A stretch of DNA of 64,000 nucleotides, from the IMG/VR virus record IMGVR_UViG_3300045738_001212, positions 93,998 through 157,997 of that record; one strand, 5' to 3'. A program made the translations under genes and the position numbers. The notes under the pieces were generated by a model. It made no database searches. It was not told the DNA's origin and saw nothing but the letters and a program-made list of their open reading frames with translations. Each line of letters starts with the position of its first letter. Position 1 is the first letter of the stretch. Shown here one piece after another: positions 39,208 through 48,906 of this stretch. Source of the DNA: a virus.

Positions 39208-42200
39208 TTAGACTATCTCAAGCTGACCATTATTGAGGAAATCATGGAACATTGCGTCCACCCCTTGCCGCGTTCGATTTGCCGCGTATGTTGCTGCTCG
39301 GCTATATATTTCCTTTTGATGAAGGGTGGAGTTATTAGCTCCAACATTAATCACGAGTTGGTCGAGAAATTTATCGAGAGGTTCTCCCAACATGTTTGTC
39401 GCGCACCAAATTTGGTCATTTGTAAATAGTGCTTTTATCGTTTGGTATGACCCGCCGCTGCTGTTGATTCCGGGAACTTGAATCATGGTACTCATGAACC
39501 CGTCCACCATGTTTACAAGTTCACTGGTGAACGTGAGTTCTAGCAGGTCTTGATGAGTCTCTGCGAAAACACTTGCCGATTGAGCGAATGCTGATTGCAT
39601 CATTGTTAATTCTACATCCATTCCCAGATGCAGGGTAGGGGTTAGAAAATTACAGTGTTCTGCGCCCTGACCATTACACGGAGAAATGGAGGTGTCAGCA
39701 TATCTCTGTGCAGACAAGTCTGGTGTAGCTCCATATGTGCCCTTATTTTCGGACAAGTTGTAAGCGGTTGCTTCCTGTAATCCCTGCCCCAGAAAATCAG
39801 CCTCGAATACACCACCGCCTTCACTCTTAATTCCATCCCCGCCAGCTATTGTATTCTTAATACGTCTGTAAGGGGTAGCCCACGGTCCTCTCATTATTCT
39901 GCAAGATTTCCCAAGCGCATTTTTAGACAACAACTTTTCTTCATCGTCAACCTCGTTTGAGATTTGCGTTACGAATCTGCTTCCCTGCGCTTGTCCTGCC
40001 GCCGAAAAGCCACTTTGCGCGGCTGTGCGAGCGTCAATTACGGCCTGTGCTTGTTGCGCGGCTTGTGCAGTTTGAGTTAGCCCAAGTTTTTTGGTGCTTG
40101 GAGCCGGGATGTTGTGTCTGCTGTAGCTATATTTGACATGACCGTTTATGGTTAGTAGCTTTCCTCCGGGGAAAAATCCATAATTATATTTCATGCTTAA
40201 ACAGGGATCAAAGCACTTACCTTTCAACAATTGGTCCTCATTACACCCGTAAAACCAACCGGGGTCTAAGCCCACCCTAATCGCGTAGACATACCAGTCA
40301 CATATCGGGTCTCCCGGATGATAAAAAGCAGGGCGGCTCCGATGTGGTGCGTCCACGCAACTTATTCTCCACGACCCGCAGCCTCCGGCTTTTGATGAAC
40401 CGTGCGGCCCCCATCTTATGTATCTAACGCTTGTTATCCCGCCGAACGCTTGCATGGCTCTACGTCTTAACTTCCTTACTCTTTTAACCTGTGGAAGAAG
40501 ATTATTGGTTTCCTGTCTGGCCCACAAACCATATATCGCGGGAGGATCATACATGTTATCCATAGCCCTCTCAAACCTGTGTGAGTAAAAAGATTGAGGT
40601 ATGCCGTTCCCGTTCCTGTCCCTGTTGTGTCTGGAAATTTTCCATTCGTATGCATACGGCCCAATGAGGGCAGTTCTTTTAATGCGTGTGCTATTCGGGT
40701 TCCCTCCCCAGAAATATTGACAAGCTGCTGATCCAGCCCTTAATCCGGGAGCGATATAGCTTTTGTTTTTTACTTTAGCTTTACCCTTGGCGTCGCAAGA
40801 AAGCCAATATCTCATCAAGTTTTCTACGAAATACAACATGAATCTTCCGCATGAGCCCTCTCGCCACCCACACCTTTCGCCACCCAATGAATGAGGGAAA
40901 ACCATTCTTCTTGCGGCGTAAAATTCATGTCTCATCGCCGCCTGATCGGTTGACCAGAAAAGAACATCTTCATCATCTTCTATTTCGGTGCCAGTAGGGC
41001 CACCAAGCTTTAATATGGAGTAGCGGCCAAATCTTTTAATTGCCCCCAAGTTATTTGAAAACTGCCATGTGACACCTATTCCAAAATTCTGAACCAAATG
41101 ACCGGGGCCAAAACCATAGTCGTGGGTGACATCTTGCTCATTGTAAGGATATAGTTCTCCGTGATGAAATTGTAGAGACGGTTTTACCCCATAGATTGAA
41201 CTGGTGCAGATAATAGCTGGCTCCAACGGAGCCCAGTGTCGTGTCACAGGTGCCGTTGCGGGCGTTGCGCCAACTAATCCAGCAAGGTTTGTGCTGTTGG
41301 TTTGCTGGGACACCTCTCCGCACTTGTCTGTATGAGTGGTAAGACTATGGGCTGCTGCCCCATCAAATTTACCCACCTGAATGTTACCCCCGAACCCACA
41401 CCCCTTTCCCCCTCTCTGCATATTATAATTCTTGCAAATAGGAATCTGGCTTTGACCATATAGAGCGTTTCCTTCTTCCTGTTTTAACTTGGTCCCGAAT
41501 GGAACTAGGTAACCATACTCAAACCAGCTTGCTCTTTCAGCCTTGTCTCCTTTTACGGCTGCTTGCGTGGGTGGCATAAACGATCTGGTTGTTCCCCTAA
41601 ACCCTTCTACACCGAGAAAGGAATAAGACCTACAGTTGTTGTACATGTTCATGAACTCTTTAACATGGTTTTCGGTAACTTGGTTTTTGTCTTTTTGAAT
41701 ACCCAGAAACGCAGGAATCATTCCCTTTTTAAAAAACGATGGGCTTTCTTTGTGAGCTCCCCATCCCATTTTAAGAATTACCGACCCTGCTACCCCCTCA
41801 ACTGTTTCGTACTCAAAATTGACTGAGTTCATAGGTATCTGCGCTGGAGCACCATTTCTTATAGAGAAATCTATCTTTACCCAGTCTTCCACCTGCAAGT
41901 TGACATGCTCGCTCCGTCGGAAACCAAACCTTCCAGAAGCGACACAAAGATAAAGATAATCTTCATCTCCGTTAAAACCCGGTGCCGCCGGGTGGACAAT
42001 AGGAACTTTTTCCCATTCGTCTGGGCCGACACCGAACGTCGGACATGCGCTGTGTCCGTCTCGCATTATCGCCCCTTGGACATAACTAAACTCCCTGTAA
42101 AGCCTTTTGTCGTAGTCGCTGTCCACATGTATTTGAGATGTGCCTTTTATTTTTCCGTTGTAGTCGCACAGCTTAGACCAGTGTTCTTCACCGACTTTTC

Positions 42201-45200
42201 TGCTGCCCGGATTATATTCGTATTGAGACATGTCCCACGTATAGGTCAATTGAGGGTGAATCAAGGTGCAATCCTCGGCTCCTCTTCCGCTTATCCCTTC
42301 GAGGCAACACCACGTACCAGTCACGGAAGCTTCTTGAATAAGCTCAAAATCTTTCAGGCCAGCACTCTTTACTTGGTTGAAGTTGGGAGACTTGGGGTCC
42401 GTCTCGAAAATATTACCATAGAAAAGACTATCCAATTCCGCTTCAGCAGAAGCCTTATTTAAATATGTCTTATTTATTCGGTACCATTTGTACTCAACAG
42501 GGTATTTCGGATTCCCCTCTTTGTTCGTAAGCTTGAGGTTGTTGGTCCAAAAATCAATTTCTGGATAACCCTTATTTATCTTGTCCTCTGGGATGGTATG
42601 ATAGTCAACAGCCTGACACCTGAACTTGGGCCTTTGTCCAACCTTACACGCCACATCTATCGGTTGCTGCGTAAAGATGGGTGAGAAGCAGGAGAAGTTC
42701 GGGTCCAGTTCCCCGACATCGTTATGACCGACTACCCTCCAAGGGGCAATCGGGATTTTAGAGGACCAGCTTTCCCCAGCAGCTTCACAGTCCGCCTTGC
42801 TGGCGTGACCTCCCGCGCTACAGGTTCCTTTTGTGTCCGTTGATACTCCGTAAGAAGTATTTTGTCTTCTTGGTATGTCGCCGCCGCACCCAAACTCCTG
42901 AAAGAAACCTGCGGAAAAGAAAGGAGACTGCGATATAGCATCTTTGATCTTATGTTGTACTCCCGTGATGGTAGACTTGTGGGCGTATACACCTTGGAAA
43001 TATGTCCTTGGTACGTCTGGTAAAGGGTCGAATCGAGCATTAGCTGGATTTTTTGAGCCTCGATAGTTATCTGTTACGTTGTTGCCATATATGGAATTTC
43101 CCCAATGTTCGTTCAAGCGATACCCTGACGCTGTGTCCGTGGAGAATCCGATGTGGTTTGTCGGGTACAGGTCGATGGCTTTGCCCCTTAATTTATTTTC
43201 GACAAACCTTGTCAATAACCTTGCTTCCTTTCCTGTAATTCCCGATTCGTAAAAGGCTCCTCTTGCCACTGACTTGGAATTGGACGGAGCACCAGCGTGG
43301 CTGGCATTATCAGCGACGTAGTGGCCGTATAAATTTACAAGGTCATTCCAAGCGTCGTTATGTTTCTCGCTATTGCCTAAAAGATTGTTCCCCAAGTCCC
43401 ACGAAATTTCTTTTATAAATCTTTTGTACCTATCGTTAGTGAACAGCAAGTCGTTAAGGGCACTTTTTCTTGAGTAAGATAATGCGTCAGTGCCGAACAT
43501 ATCCCCTCCCCCCGTGTCGTAAAAAATGACAGGTGAATTTGCTCCCCTCATAAAGTTGGGAAGATTTATAAGGGTTTCGTCAAAGTCCTGCTTTAGTCTT
43601 AGAAAGCTTTGTTTAAAATGAATTTCTCCGTCTGCTCCGGGAGTACTTCCCGTTAATAATTTTCGGTACTCGTATGAATTTACTATGTGATCGTAATTAG
43701 CCCAAAGGAAAAAGCCCCTATTACCAGCAAAAAATTCTCCCAAACGTTCTTCATGCTTCGCAAGCTCTAAAAGAGTTTCGTAGTGTGCGGTATCACATGT
43801 CCCGGCGGCAACCGCTGGCTCTTCATAGGGCGTACAGTTTTGTACGCTCGCTGAAAAATCTCTCACCAAGCCTACCTTGCTGTCACAAGTGCTGTACTTT
43901 CCTTCAGAAGCTTGTATATTGTCGAGGGTTCCTCTAGCCGATGTCCTTATCATGTTTAACGCGAGGAACGGGTCGTTAACCACGATGTCTACGTTAAAGT
44001 ATTCCGAACCATGCCTCAGAAGACTTGCGTCGGAAGTGCTGCCTATCGCTCGTAATTCTGCCAACGTTTTTCCAAACTCGGTTTCTATCGCTGTTGTTAT
44101 TTGCTCCTCTACCTTATCGAAGGCGTCCTTGCCTCCATCAATACAGGATGAGCAAGGGTCTATTGTGTAATTGATAGTTTTCCAAGTGACCGTATCTTTT
44201 TTCACCATGTGATAAAAATTCATAAGGTCGAACTCTTCTTCGAATACGTCATATTCAAGGTCTATATTTCCTTGTTCTTGGGCAAAAGCTGGGCCAGTAG
44301 AAGACAACTGGAGGTCTGCTGGTTCATCATCCGTTGAAGTCTTTACGAATGTCACGTTGTAACACTTATAATTGACCATCAAGGTAGAGCTCGGAGAACT
44401 AGAGCCGCCAGCTAAAGACTTCATGGTGACAGTCCCACCACCACCACCGCACTCTGTAGCCGTGTAGTAACTGTACTCGTCGTTAAATTGAGCGCACGTT
44501 TCATTATCTTTTTGTGATACCGGGCGGCTACAGGAATTAAAAAACCTTGCCCCGTAAAATCCAAACTTGCCTATCGCAGCGTAGTATGGAATATCAAAAT
44601 AATCCGAGGGACAGGCGGTAATTGGATTATCTTGGCTCCAAGGCAGGAAATCTGGAGTGTTGGGGCATTGCCTATATTCCCACATATGCTTATCGAAAGC
44701 TCCCTCACCATGAACGAGTGACGTTACCTTCTTCGACGTGGTGTTTTCTGTGTCGTTCCACAGTTGGTCGTGATTGTACCTATAAATAAAATGCCAATAG
44801 ACAAACGGATCATAAGTAGCGAAGCTTGCCTGATCGTTCACTGCTGACGCAAAGCCGTGACCCGCCCCCAATTGAACTCCCGCAAAATGGTAACCGAGAA
44901 GCTGGGATGTTTCACATTGCCTAGCTTTACATATACCTCCGTCTAGTTTTGATTCGTTAGTCCCCGCGACGGGGTAGGCCATTTCTGGGAATCCGCCTTT
45001 TATTTTATATCCAAGATATTTTGGTGCCCCTTCATAGCAAAGTTGAGCTTCGTAAACGTGAGTATTAAGCCAACCATCTGCGTCTACGGAATTTGGGAAA
45101 GGATTATCGTTGTAAAATGATCCCGCTCCCGGAGCCATGATTGAACCGGGGTGATAAGCGAACCTTTGTTCCTGAAAATAATAAGCCGGAATAAAGTCTG

Positions 45201-46155
45201 GCGGACACTCTTCAGATGGAGCATGAATCCCATGTTCGTCCCCCCTCTGTTGGTCGAAAGTCACCATAAAAGTGCCTCTAGTGGGGAAAATCGTTCTTAT
45301 CCCCCACATAAATAGCTCTTCTGGGTCGTCTAACTTTTTACAGCAATCTCCAGCCATAAAGTTGCCGAGAGCGAAGTCCTCGGCGTTCATTATTTGCCCC
45401 TCTCCAAGACCTCCTAAGTCTCCCCCGTCGGGGTCAGGGCCATAAAGACTAAGGGTCGGGACTTCTCCGTAGGGGGGAGCAAAGTATCCAGCGGGATATG
45501 TGGCGTTGTAGAAATTGTGCTCGCCACCATGCCCCTGTTCAGCAAGCCTTGTAGTCCCATGACACGTTTCATAAATATCAAACTTATAACTGGTTGCCAT
45601 GTGGAATTGATTAACGCCAGCTACGAATTTCTCTTGTTTTTTCGCGGAGCTATGCTTACCGACTTCATACCAGTCCTGTATCTTGTGTTTTTCTGTATTC
45701 AGAAGGTGAAATGCGTCAGGGTCTAGTTCCCCCGCGTTTCCTTCGAATTCGAAAGAGTCAATAGGCACTTCTTCCCAGAGACTATCGCTTTCGGTGGGAG
45801 CGGTAGCAGAACCGTGATCAGTCATGCAATAATAGAACTTAGGTTCTCCCCCTCCGGGGTCAGGCACGGAAACGAAATCTCCTTTTGCGTAGTTTGTAGC
45901 TCCAGCCCAGCCTTTCTGATTGTCGTAGCCGAAAGGAATTCCACCCGTAAATGACTTCCTGTGGACACCTGTCCAGTAATAGTCTGTGACTTTTTCGTCA
46001 GGCTCGAAGGAAATCATTTTGGGATCAACCCACTCTTTCTCGGCATACCATGTTTTTCCATCGGTCTCACAAGCCGCCTTCGTAGCGTGACCCCCTTCAC
46101 TACAGTGGCCCTCATCGACTTGTCTCGTGTATCTGTAAAAACCGGGTATTCTCAT
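39208..46155 (-). CDS. Giant virion-type protein (2,315 aa)
   Basis: No overall family recognised. The N-terminus bears a Cys repeat (CSEGGHATKAACETDG, about 18-33) and another lies near 1,107-1,125. A segment around 1,155-1,235 (PIFTQQPIDVACKVGQRPKF ... VEYKWYRI) has the Cys...Trp pattern of an immunoglobulin-like domain. An Ala/Gln-rich coiled segment (TAQAAQQAQAVIDARTAAQS) lies late, followed by a helical C-terminus. Composition is rich in Tyr, Trp, Gly and His with many short loops. It precedes the other giant gene by 49 bp in the same orientation. Likely a tail-fibre, baseplate or capsid-decoration protein. Confidence 0.7.
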   Translation of the reverse strand: MRIPGFYRYTRQVDEGHCSEGGHATKAACETDGKTWYAEKEWVDPKMISFEPDEKVTDYYWTGVHRKSFTGGIPFGYDNQKGWAGATNYAKGDFVSVPDPGGGEPKFYYCMTDHGSATAPTESDSLWEEVPIDSFEFEGNAGELDPDAFHLLNTEKHKIQDWYEVGKHSSAKKQEKFVAGVNQFHMATSYKFDIYETCHGTTRLAEQGHGGEHNFYNATYPAGYFAPPYGEVPTLSLYGPDPDGGDLGGLGEGQIMNAEDFALGNFMAGDCCKKLDDPEELFMWGIRTIFPTRGTFMVTFDQQRGDEHGIHAPSEECPPDFIPAYYFQEQRFAYHPGSIMAPGAGSFYNDNPFPNSVDADGWLNTHVYEAQLCYEGAPKYLGYKIKGGFPEMAYPVAGTNESKLDGGICKARQCETSQLLGYHFAGVQLGAGHGFASAVNDQASFATYDPFVYWHFIYRYNHDQLWNDTENTTSKKVTSLVHGEGAFDKHMWEYRQCPNTPDFLPWSQDNPITACPSDYFDIPYYAAIGKFGFYGARFFNSCSRPVSQKDNETCAQFNDEYSYYTATECGGGGGTVTMKSLAGGSSSPSSTLMVNYKCYNVTFVKTSTDDEPADLQLSSTGPAFAQEQGNIDLEYDVFEEEFDLMNFYHMVKKDTVTWKTINYTIDPCSSCIDGGKDAFDKVEEQITTAIETEFGKTLAELRAIGSTSDASLLRHGSEYFNVDIVVNDPFLALNMIRTSARGTLDNIQASEGKYSTCDSKVGLVRDFSASVQNCTPYEEPAVAAGTCDTAHYETLLELAKHEERLGEFFAGNRGFFLWANYDHIVNSYEYRKLLTGSTPGADGEIHFKQSFLRLKQDFDETLINLPNFMRGANSPVIFYDTGGGDMFGTDALSYSRKSALNDLLFTNDRYKRFIKEISWDLGNNLLGNSEKHNDAWNDLVNLYGHYVADNASHAGAPSNSKSVARGAFYESGITGKEARLLTRFVENKLRGKAIDLYPTNHIGFSTDTASGYRLNEHWGNSIYGNNVTDNYRGSKNPANARFDPLPDVPRTYFQGVYAHKSTITGVQHKIKDAISQSPFFSAGFFQEFGCGGDIPRRQNTSYGVSTDTKGTCSAGGHASKADCEAAGESWSSKIPIAPWRVVGHNDVGELDPNFSCFSPIFTQQPIDVACKVGQRPKFRCQAVDYHTIPEDKINKGYPEIDFWTNNLKLTNKEGNPKYPVEYKWYRINKTYLNKASAEAELDSLFYGNIFETDPKSPNFNQVKSAGLKDFELIQEASVTGTWCCLEGISGRGAEDCTLIHPQLTYTWDMSQYEYNPGSRKVGEEHWSKLCDYNGKIKGTSQIHVDSDYDKRLYREFSYVQGAIMRDGHSACPTFGVGPDEWEKVPIVHPAAPGFNGDEDYLYLCVASGRFGFRRSEHVNLQVEDWVKIDFSIRNGAPAQIPMNSVNFEYETVEGVAGSVILKMGWGAHKESPSFFKKGMIPAFLGIQKDKNQVTENHVKEFMNMYNNCRSYSFLGVEGFRGTTRSFMPPTQAAVKGDKAERASWFEYGYLVPFGTKLKQEEGNALYGQSQIPICKNYNMQRGGKGCGFGGNIQVGKFDGAAAHSLTTHTDKCGEVSQQTNSTNLAGLVGATPATAPVTRHWAPLEPAIICTSSIYGVKPSLQFHHGELYPYNEQDVTHDYGFGPGHLVQNFGIGVTWQFSNNLGAIKRFGRYSILKLGGPTGTEIEDDEDVLFWSTDQAAMRHEFYAARRMVFPHSLGGERCGWREGSCGRFMLYFVENLMRYWLSCDAKGKAKVKNKSYIAPGLRAGSAACQYFWGGNPNSTRIKRTALIGPYAYEWKISRHNRDRNGNGIPQSFYSHRFERAMDNMYDPPAIYGLWARQETNNLLPQVKRVRKLRRRAMQAFGGITSVRYIRWGPHGSSKAGGCGSWRISCVDAPHRSRPAFYHPGDPICDWYVYAIRVGLDPGWFYGCNEDQLLKGKCFDPCLSMKYNYGFFPGGKLLTINGHVKYSYSRHNIPAPSTKKLGLTQTAQAAQQAQAVIDARTAAQSGFSAAGQAQGSRFVTQISNEVDDEEKLLSKNALGKSCRIMRGPWATPYRRIKNTIAGGDGIKSEGGGVFEADFLGQGLQEATAYNLSENKGTYGATPDLSAQRYADTSISPCNGQGAEHCNFLTPTLHLGMDVELTMMQSAFAQSASVFAETHQDLLELTFTSELVNMVDGFMSTMIQVPGINSSGGSYQTIKALFTNDQIWCATNMLGEPLDKFLDQLVINVGANNSTLHQKEIYSRAATYAANRTRQGVDAMFHDFLNNGQLEIV

Positions 46156-46164
46156 CCTTTATCC

Positions 46165-46193
46165 TTGACTTTCTCCTCTATTATGCCTATAAT
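46165..46193 (+). promoter_or_regulatory. Sigma-70 promoter TTGACT-N17-TATAAT
   Basis: TTGACT (46165-46170), 17-nt spacer, TATAAT (46188-46193). The ATG at 46204 is 10 nt past the -10. It lies in the divergent gap and overlaps the minus-strand GTGTAATTATA motif. Confidence 0.75.
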
Positions 46194-46199
46194 TACACG
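46188..46199 (-). promoter_or_regulatory. GTGTAATTATA motif before the giant-protein operon
   Basis: Minus strand CGTGTAATTATA, 32 nt before the ATG of the 2,315-residue gene, which has an AAGGATAAAGG ribosome-binding region. Second of three near-identical intergenic copies (7109, 46188, 60736). Confidence 0.45.
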
Positions 46200-46203
46200 T
46201 ATT

Positions 46204-46782
46204 ATGATACAATTCTACAAGCCAAATGGCAAAAATACCGGGGCCGCCTGTTCTTTTTGGTATAGCCCTGATAAAGACGCCTTTTTTAGCAACATTATTA
46301 AACAGGCATCTTGGAACGCCAAGTCTAGGACGGGCTCCTTTTTGGAGAACAAAAAAAATAGAGAAAAAAACGTCCTGATTAAGCTAAACTTAAATGAAAT
46401 TGGTGGGATACTGGACTGCTTGGAAAACAACAGGGAATTCTCTGCATACCACTCTTCTCCACAGGCTAACCACATTACCAAGATGAAGTTTGCTAAGTAC
46501 GTCAAAGAAGATGAGCAGCTAGGTTTTATTTTTATGGCATCGAAAGAACCGAAAGACGACCCTTCTTCCAAGTTGAATTTCAGTATCGCTTTGAATTTTG
46601 GGGAGGCTAAAGCTCTCCAACAGTGTCTTTTGTTCATGATGAACTCGATGTTCACGGATAAAATCGACAAGATTAAAAGTAAAGCAGCCAGCCGACAAAA
46701 AACCTTGCCCAGTCAAGCTCCCGCTAAAAAAGCGACCTACACGCAGGGAGACAGTGAAAAAAGTGACGAGATAGTCTTTTAG
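46204..46782 (+). CDS. Possible ssDNA-binding protein, 192 aa
   Basis: Start at 46204, fixed by the promoter 10 nt upstream; a longer frame would run through the divergent giant gene. The pattern FYKPNGKNTGAACSFWYS ... IIKQASWNAKSRTGSF ... KNVLIKLNLNEIGGIL ... YHSSPQANHITKMKF resembles a compact beta-sheet phage family with Whirly/PC4-like organisation, followed by a basic Ser/Lys tail. The family identity is tentative. ssDNA binding would suit its orientation with replication genes. Confidence 0.5.
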   Translation: MIQFYKPNGKNTGAACSFWYSPDKDAFFSNIIKQASWNAKSRTGSFLENKKNREKNVLIKLNLNEIGGILDCLENNREFSAYHSSPQANHITKMKFAKYVKEDEQLGFIFMASKEPKDDPSSKLNFSIALNFGEAKALQQCLLFMMNSMFTDKIDKIKSKAASRQKTLPSQAPAKKATYTQGDSEKSDEIVF

Positions 46783-46787
46783 AAGAA

Positions 46788-48713
46788 ATGAAAAAAAAGA
46801 AAGTAGTATTCCAAACTGATTTTAGCTTGGCTAAAACGGGGTTTGGGCGCAATGCAAGAATTCTTCTAGAGTATCTTCATGCGACAGGGAAATATGACCT
46901 AGTTCACTACGTCGTCGGGCTAAATTACTCCAACCCCGAACTAGAAAGGACGCCTTGGAAATCCGTAGGTTGTCTCCCGGATAGTCAGCAAGAGCTTCAA
47001 GAGCTACAAAGAGACCCAAATGTAGCTAGGCAAGCTGGCTACGGCGCACACTATCTCGACAGGGTTATCAAAGAGGAACGACCAGATATATACATAGCTA
47101 CTCAAGATATCTGGGGGGTTGACTTTGCTTTAGAAAAAAAATGGTTTAAAAAAATAACAAGCGTCATCTGGACAACCCTCGACTCTCTCCCCCTGTTGCC
47201 CGTGGCGATAGATAAGGCTAACAAAATTGATAACTATTGGATATGGAGCAACTTCGCTGTCAAAGCCCTCCATAAATTAGACCACAAACACGTTAAGCAA
47301 GTCTCAGGGGTTATAAACGAAAAAGATTTCTACAAACTGGAAGACGAAAAAAGAAAATCGTTAAGAAAGAAGTTCCAAATCCCCGAAGACACTTTTGTTA
47401 TAGGGTTCGTATTCAGAAACCAACTAAGAAAATCTGTCCCGAATCTCCTAGAGGGGTACAAAATATTCAAAGAGCAAAACCCTGATACCAAGACGCTTTT
47501 GTTGCTACATACGCACTTCTCAGAAGGTTGGGAAATCGAACGGCTGATTAAAGAGTATGACCTGCCGAAGGAAGAAATAATCACCACGTATATTTGTCGA
47601 AACTGCCTCAACTACGAGATCAAACCCTTCACTAAACAGGACATAGACTGCAATCTCTGTCGTACCCAAAAGTCTCAAGTAACCACACAGCCTCAGATAG
47701 GGGTTGAAGAGAAGCAGTTAAACGAGGTGTACAATTTAATGGATGTTTATTGCCATCCATTTACTTCTGGAGGTCAGGAGATTCCAATCCAAGAGGCTAA
47801 ACTAGTAGAGCTTATTACCCTTGTTACAAATTATAGTTGTGGCGAAGATATGTGTGTGCCCGAAGCGGCTTCCATTGCGTTGGATTGGGCAGAATACAGG
47901 GAGCACGGAACACAATTCATCAAAGCCTCTACTTATCCAAAGTCCATAGCTGAAGGGCTTACGAAGGTTCTCAACATGGACCCAGAAGAGAGAGAGCTCC
48001 TTGGGGCGAAAGCTAAAGAGTGGACTATCAAAAATTATTCCATCAACTCTATGGGATCGTTTTTCGAGGAGTTCATAGATTCTGCCCCCTTTACTAAATA
48101 TGACTTTGAAGAAAAAGAAGAAGAGAAAAACCCCTTTTACGAAATCCCAAACATTGAAAAAGACGACGAGTGGTTGATTAATATATATGAGAACATCCTC
48201 AGAATGAAAGATGTGGACAAGGGCGATGATGGCCACCAGTATTGGATGAAAGAGCTTGAGAAGGGGGCTAATCGACGAGACATAGAAAATTATTTTCGGC
48301 AAATTGCTCTTAAAGAAAATCAAAAAAATCAAAAAATACCCTTTGAGGATTTGCTAGATGAAGACGACGAAGGCAAGAGAGTCCTCTACGTTATACCCCA
48401 AAGTATAGGTGACATTTTTCTATCAACAAGCCTGTTCAAATCAATTAAAGAGCAATACCCAGACTATAATCTATACGTAGCCATCGATCCTCAATTCAGA
48501 GATATTTTAGAAGGCGGACCCTATATTCATAAGATAATTAATTACATTCCACAAATGGACAACCTTTTGTGGCTAGAGGGCACTGGGGATCATAAAGGAT
48601 TTTTTGAAATAGCATTTCTCCCTCACTTGGGAACCCAAAGGATGCTTAGTTACTTACACAACGGTAAAGATAAAATAGCTTACAAAGACCTATGTTATGA
48701 AAGGGAACGATGA
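46788..48713 (+). CDS. Composite protein: GT4 glycosyltransferase + DUF4214-like + N-terminal GT9 half
   Basis: 641 residues in three parts. Residues 1-420 form a GT4-type GT-B fold (QTDFSLAKTGFGRNARILLE at 9-28; HPFTSGGQEIPIQEAKLVEL near 323-342, with a CRNCLNYE...CNLCRT zinc-like insert at about 269-290). Residues 462-515 (LINIYENILRMKDVDKGDDG ... ALKEN) resemble DUF4214 linkers found between phage sugar-transferase domains. Residues 530-641 start a heptosyltransferase fold (VLYVIPQSIGDIFLSTSLFK). The last domain stops before its C-terminal half, which appears in the next-but-one gene. Adds sugar(s) to an unknown acceptor. Confidence 0.8.
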   Translation: MKKKKVVFQTDFSLAKTGFGRNARILLEYLHATGKYDLVHYVVGLNYSNPELERTPWKSVGCLPDSQQELQELQRDPNVARQAGYGAHYLDRVIKEERPDIYIATQDIWGVDFALEKKWFKKITSVIWTTLDSLPLLPVAIDKANKIDNYWIWSNFAVKALHKLDHKHVKQVSGVINEKDFYKLEDEKRKSLRKKFQIPEDTFVIGFVFRNQLRKSVPNLLEGYKIFKEQNPDTKTLLLLHTHFSEGWEIERLIKEYDLPKEEIITTYICRNCLNYEIKPFTKQDIDCNLCRTQKSQVTTQPQIGVEEKQLNEVYNLMDVYCHPFTSGGQEIPIQEAKLVELITLVTNYSCGEDMCVPEAASIALDWAEYREHGTQFIKASTYPKSIAEGLTKVLNMDPEERELLGAKAKEWTIKNYSINSMGSFFEEFIDSAPFTKYDFEEKEEEKNPFYEIPNIEKDDEWLINIYENILRMKDVDKGDDGHQYWMKELEKGANRRDIENYFRQIALKENQKNQKIPFEDLLDEDDEGKRVLYVIPQSIGDIFLSTSLFKSIKEQYPDYNLYVAIDPQFRDILEGGPYIHKIINYIPQMDNLLWLEGTGDHKGFFEIAFLPHLGTQRMLSYLHNGKDKIAYKDLCYERER

Positions 48714-48906
48714 ATTTACTAAAAACTTCAAAAGCCCCATACCTCCCCACCTTTCTCCCGAAGAAAGAGAGGAGTGGGAAGAAGAATTCCGCCGGGACAA
48801 AGAAGAGTTAGAGAAGAGGAAGAAGAAAGGTCTCTACAAACAACAACCAAGGAAAAGAAGAGGCAAATTAACAGAAAGAATTGCCAATCTTTTTAGATCG
48901 ACATAA
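48697..48906 (+). CDS. 69-residue charged ORF interrupting a GT9 domain
   Basis: Highly charged (PEEREEWEEEFRRDKEELEKR ... RKRRGKLTERIANLFRST), predicted helical, no Cys. It starts 17 nt before the end of the composite glycosyltransferase gene and stops at 48906, where TAATG joins it to the next gene. The flanking proteins look like the two halves of one GT9 domain, so this ORF sits at the break. It might be an inserted element, a linker that once joined the halves, or a small partner subunit. No nuclease or intein motif is present. Confidence 0.6.
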   Translation: MKGNDEFTKNFKSPIPPHLSPEEREEWEEEFRRDKEELEKRKKKGLYKQQPRKRRGKLTERIANLFRST

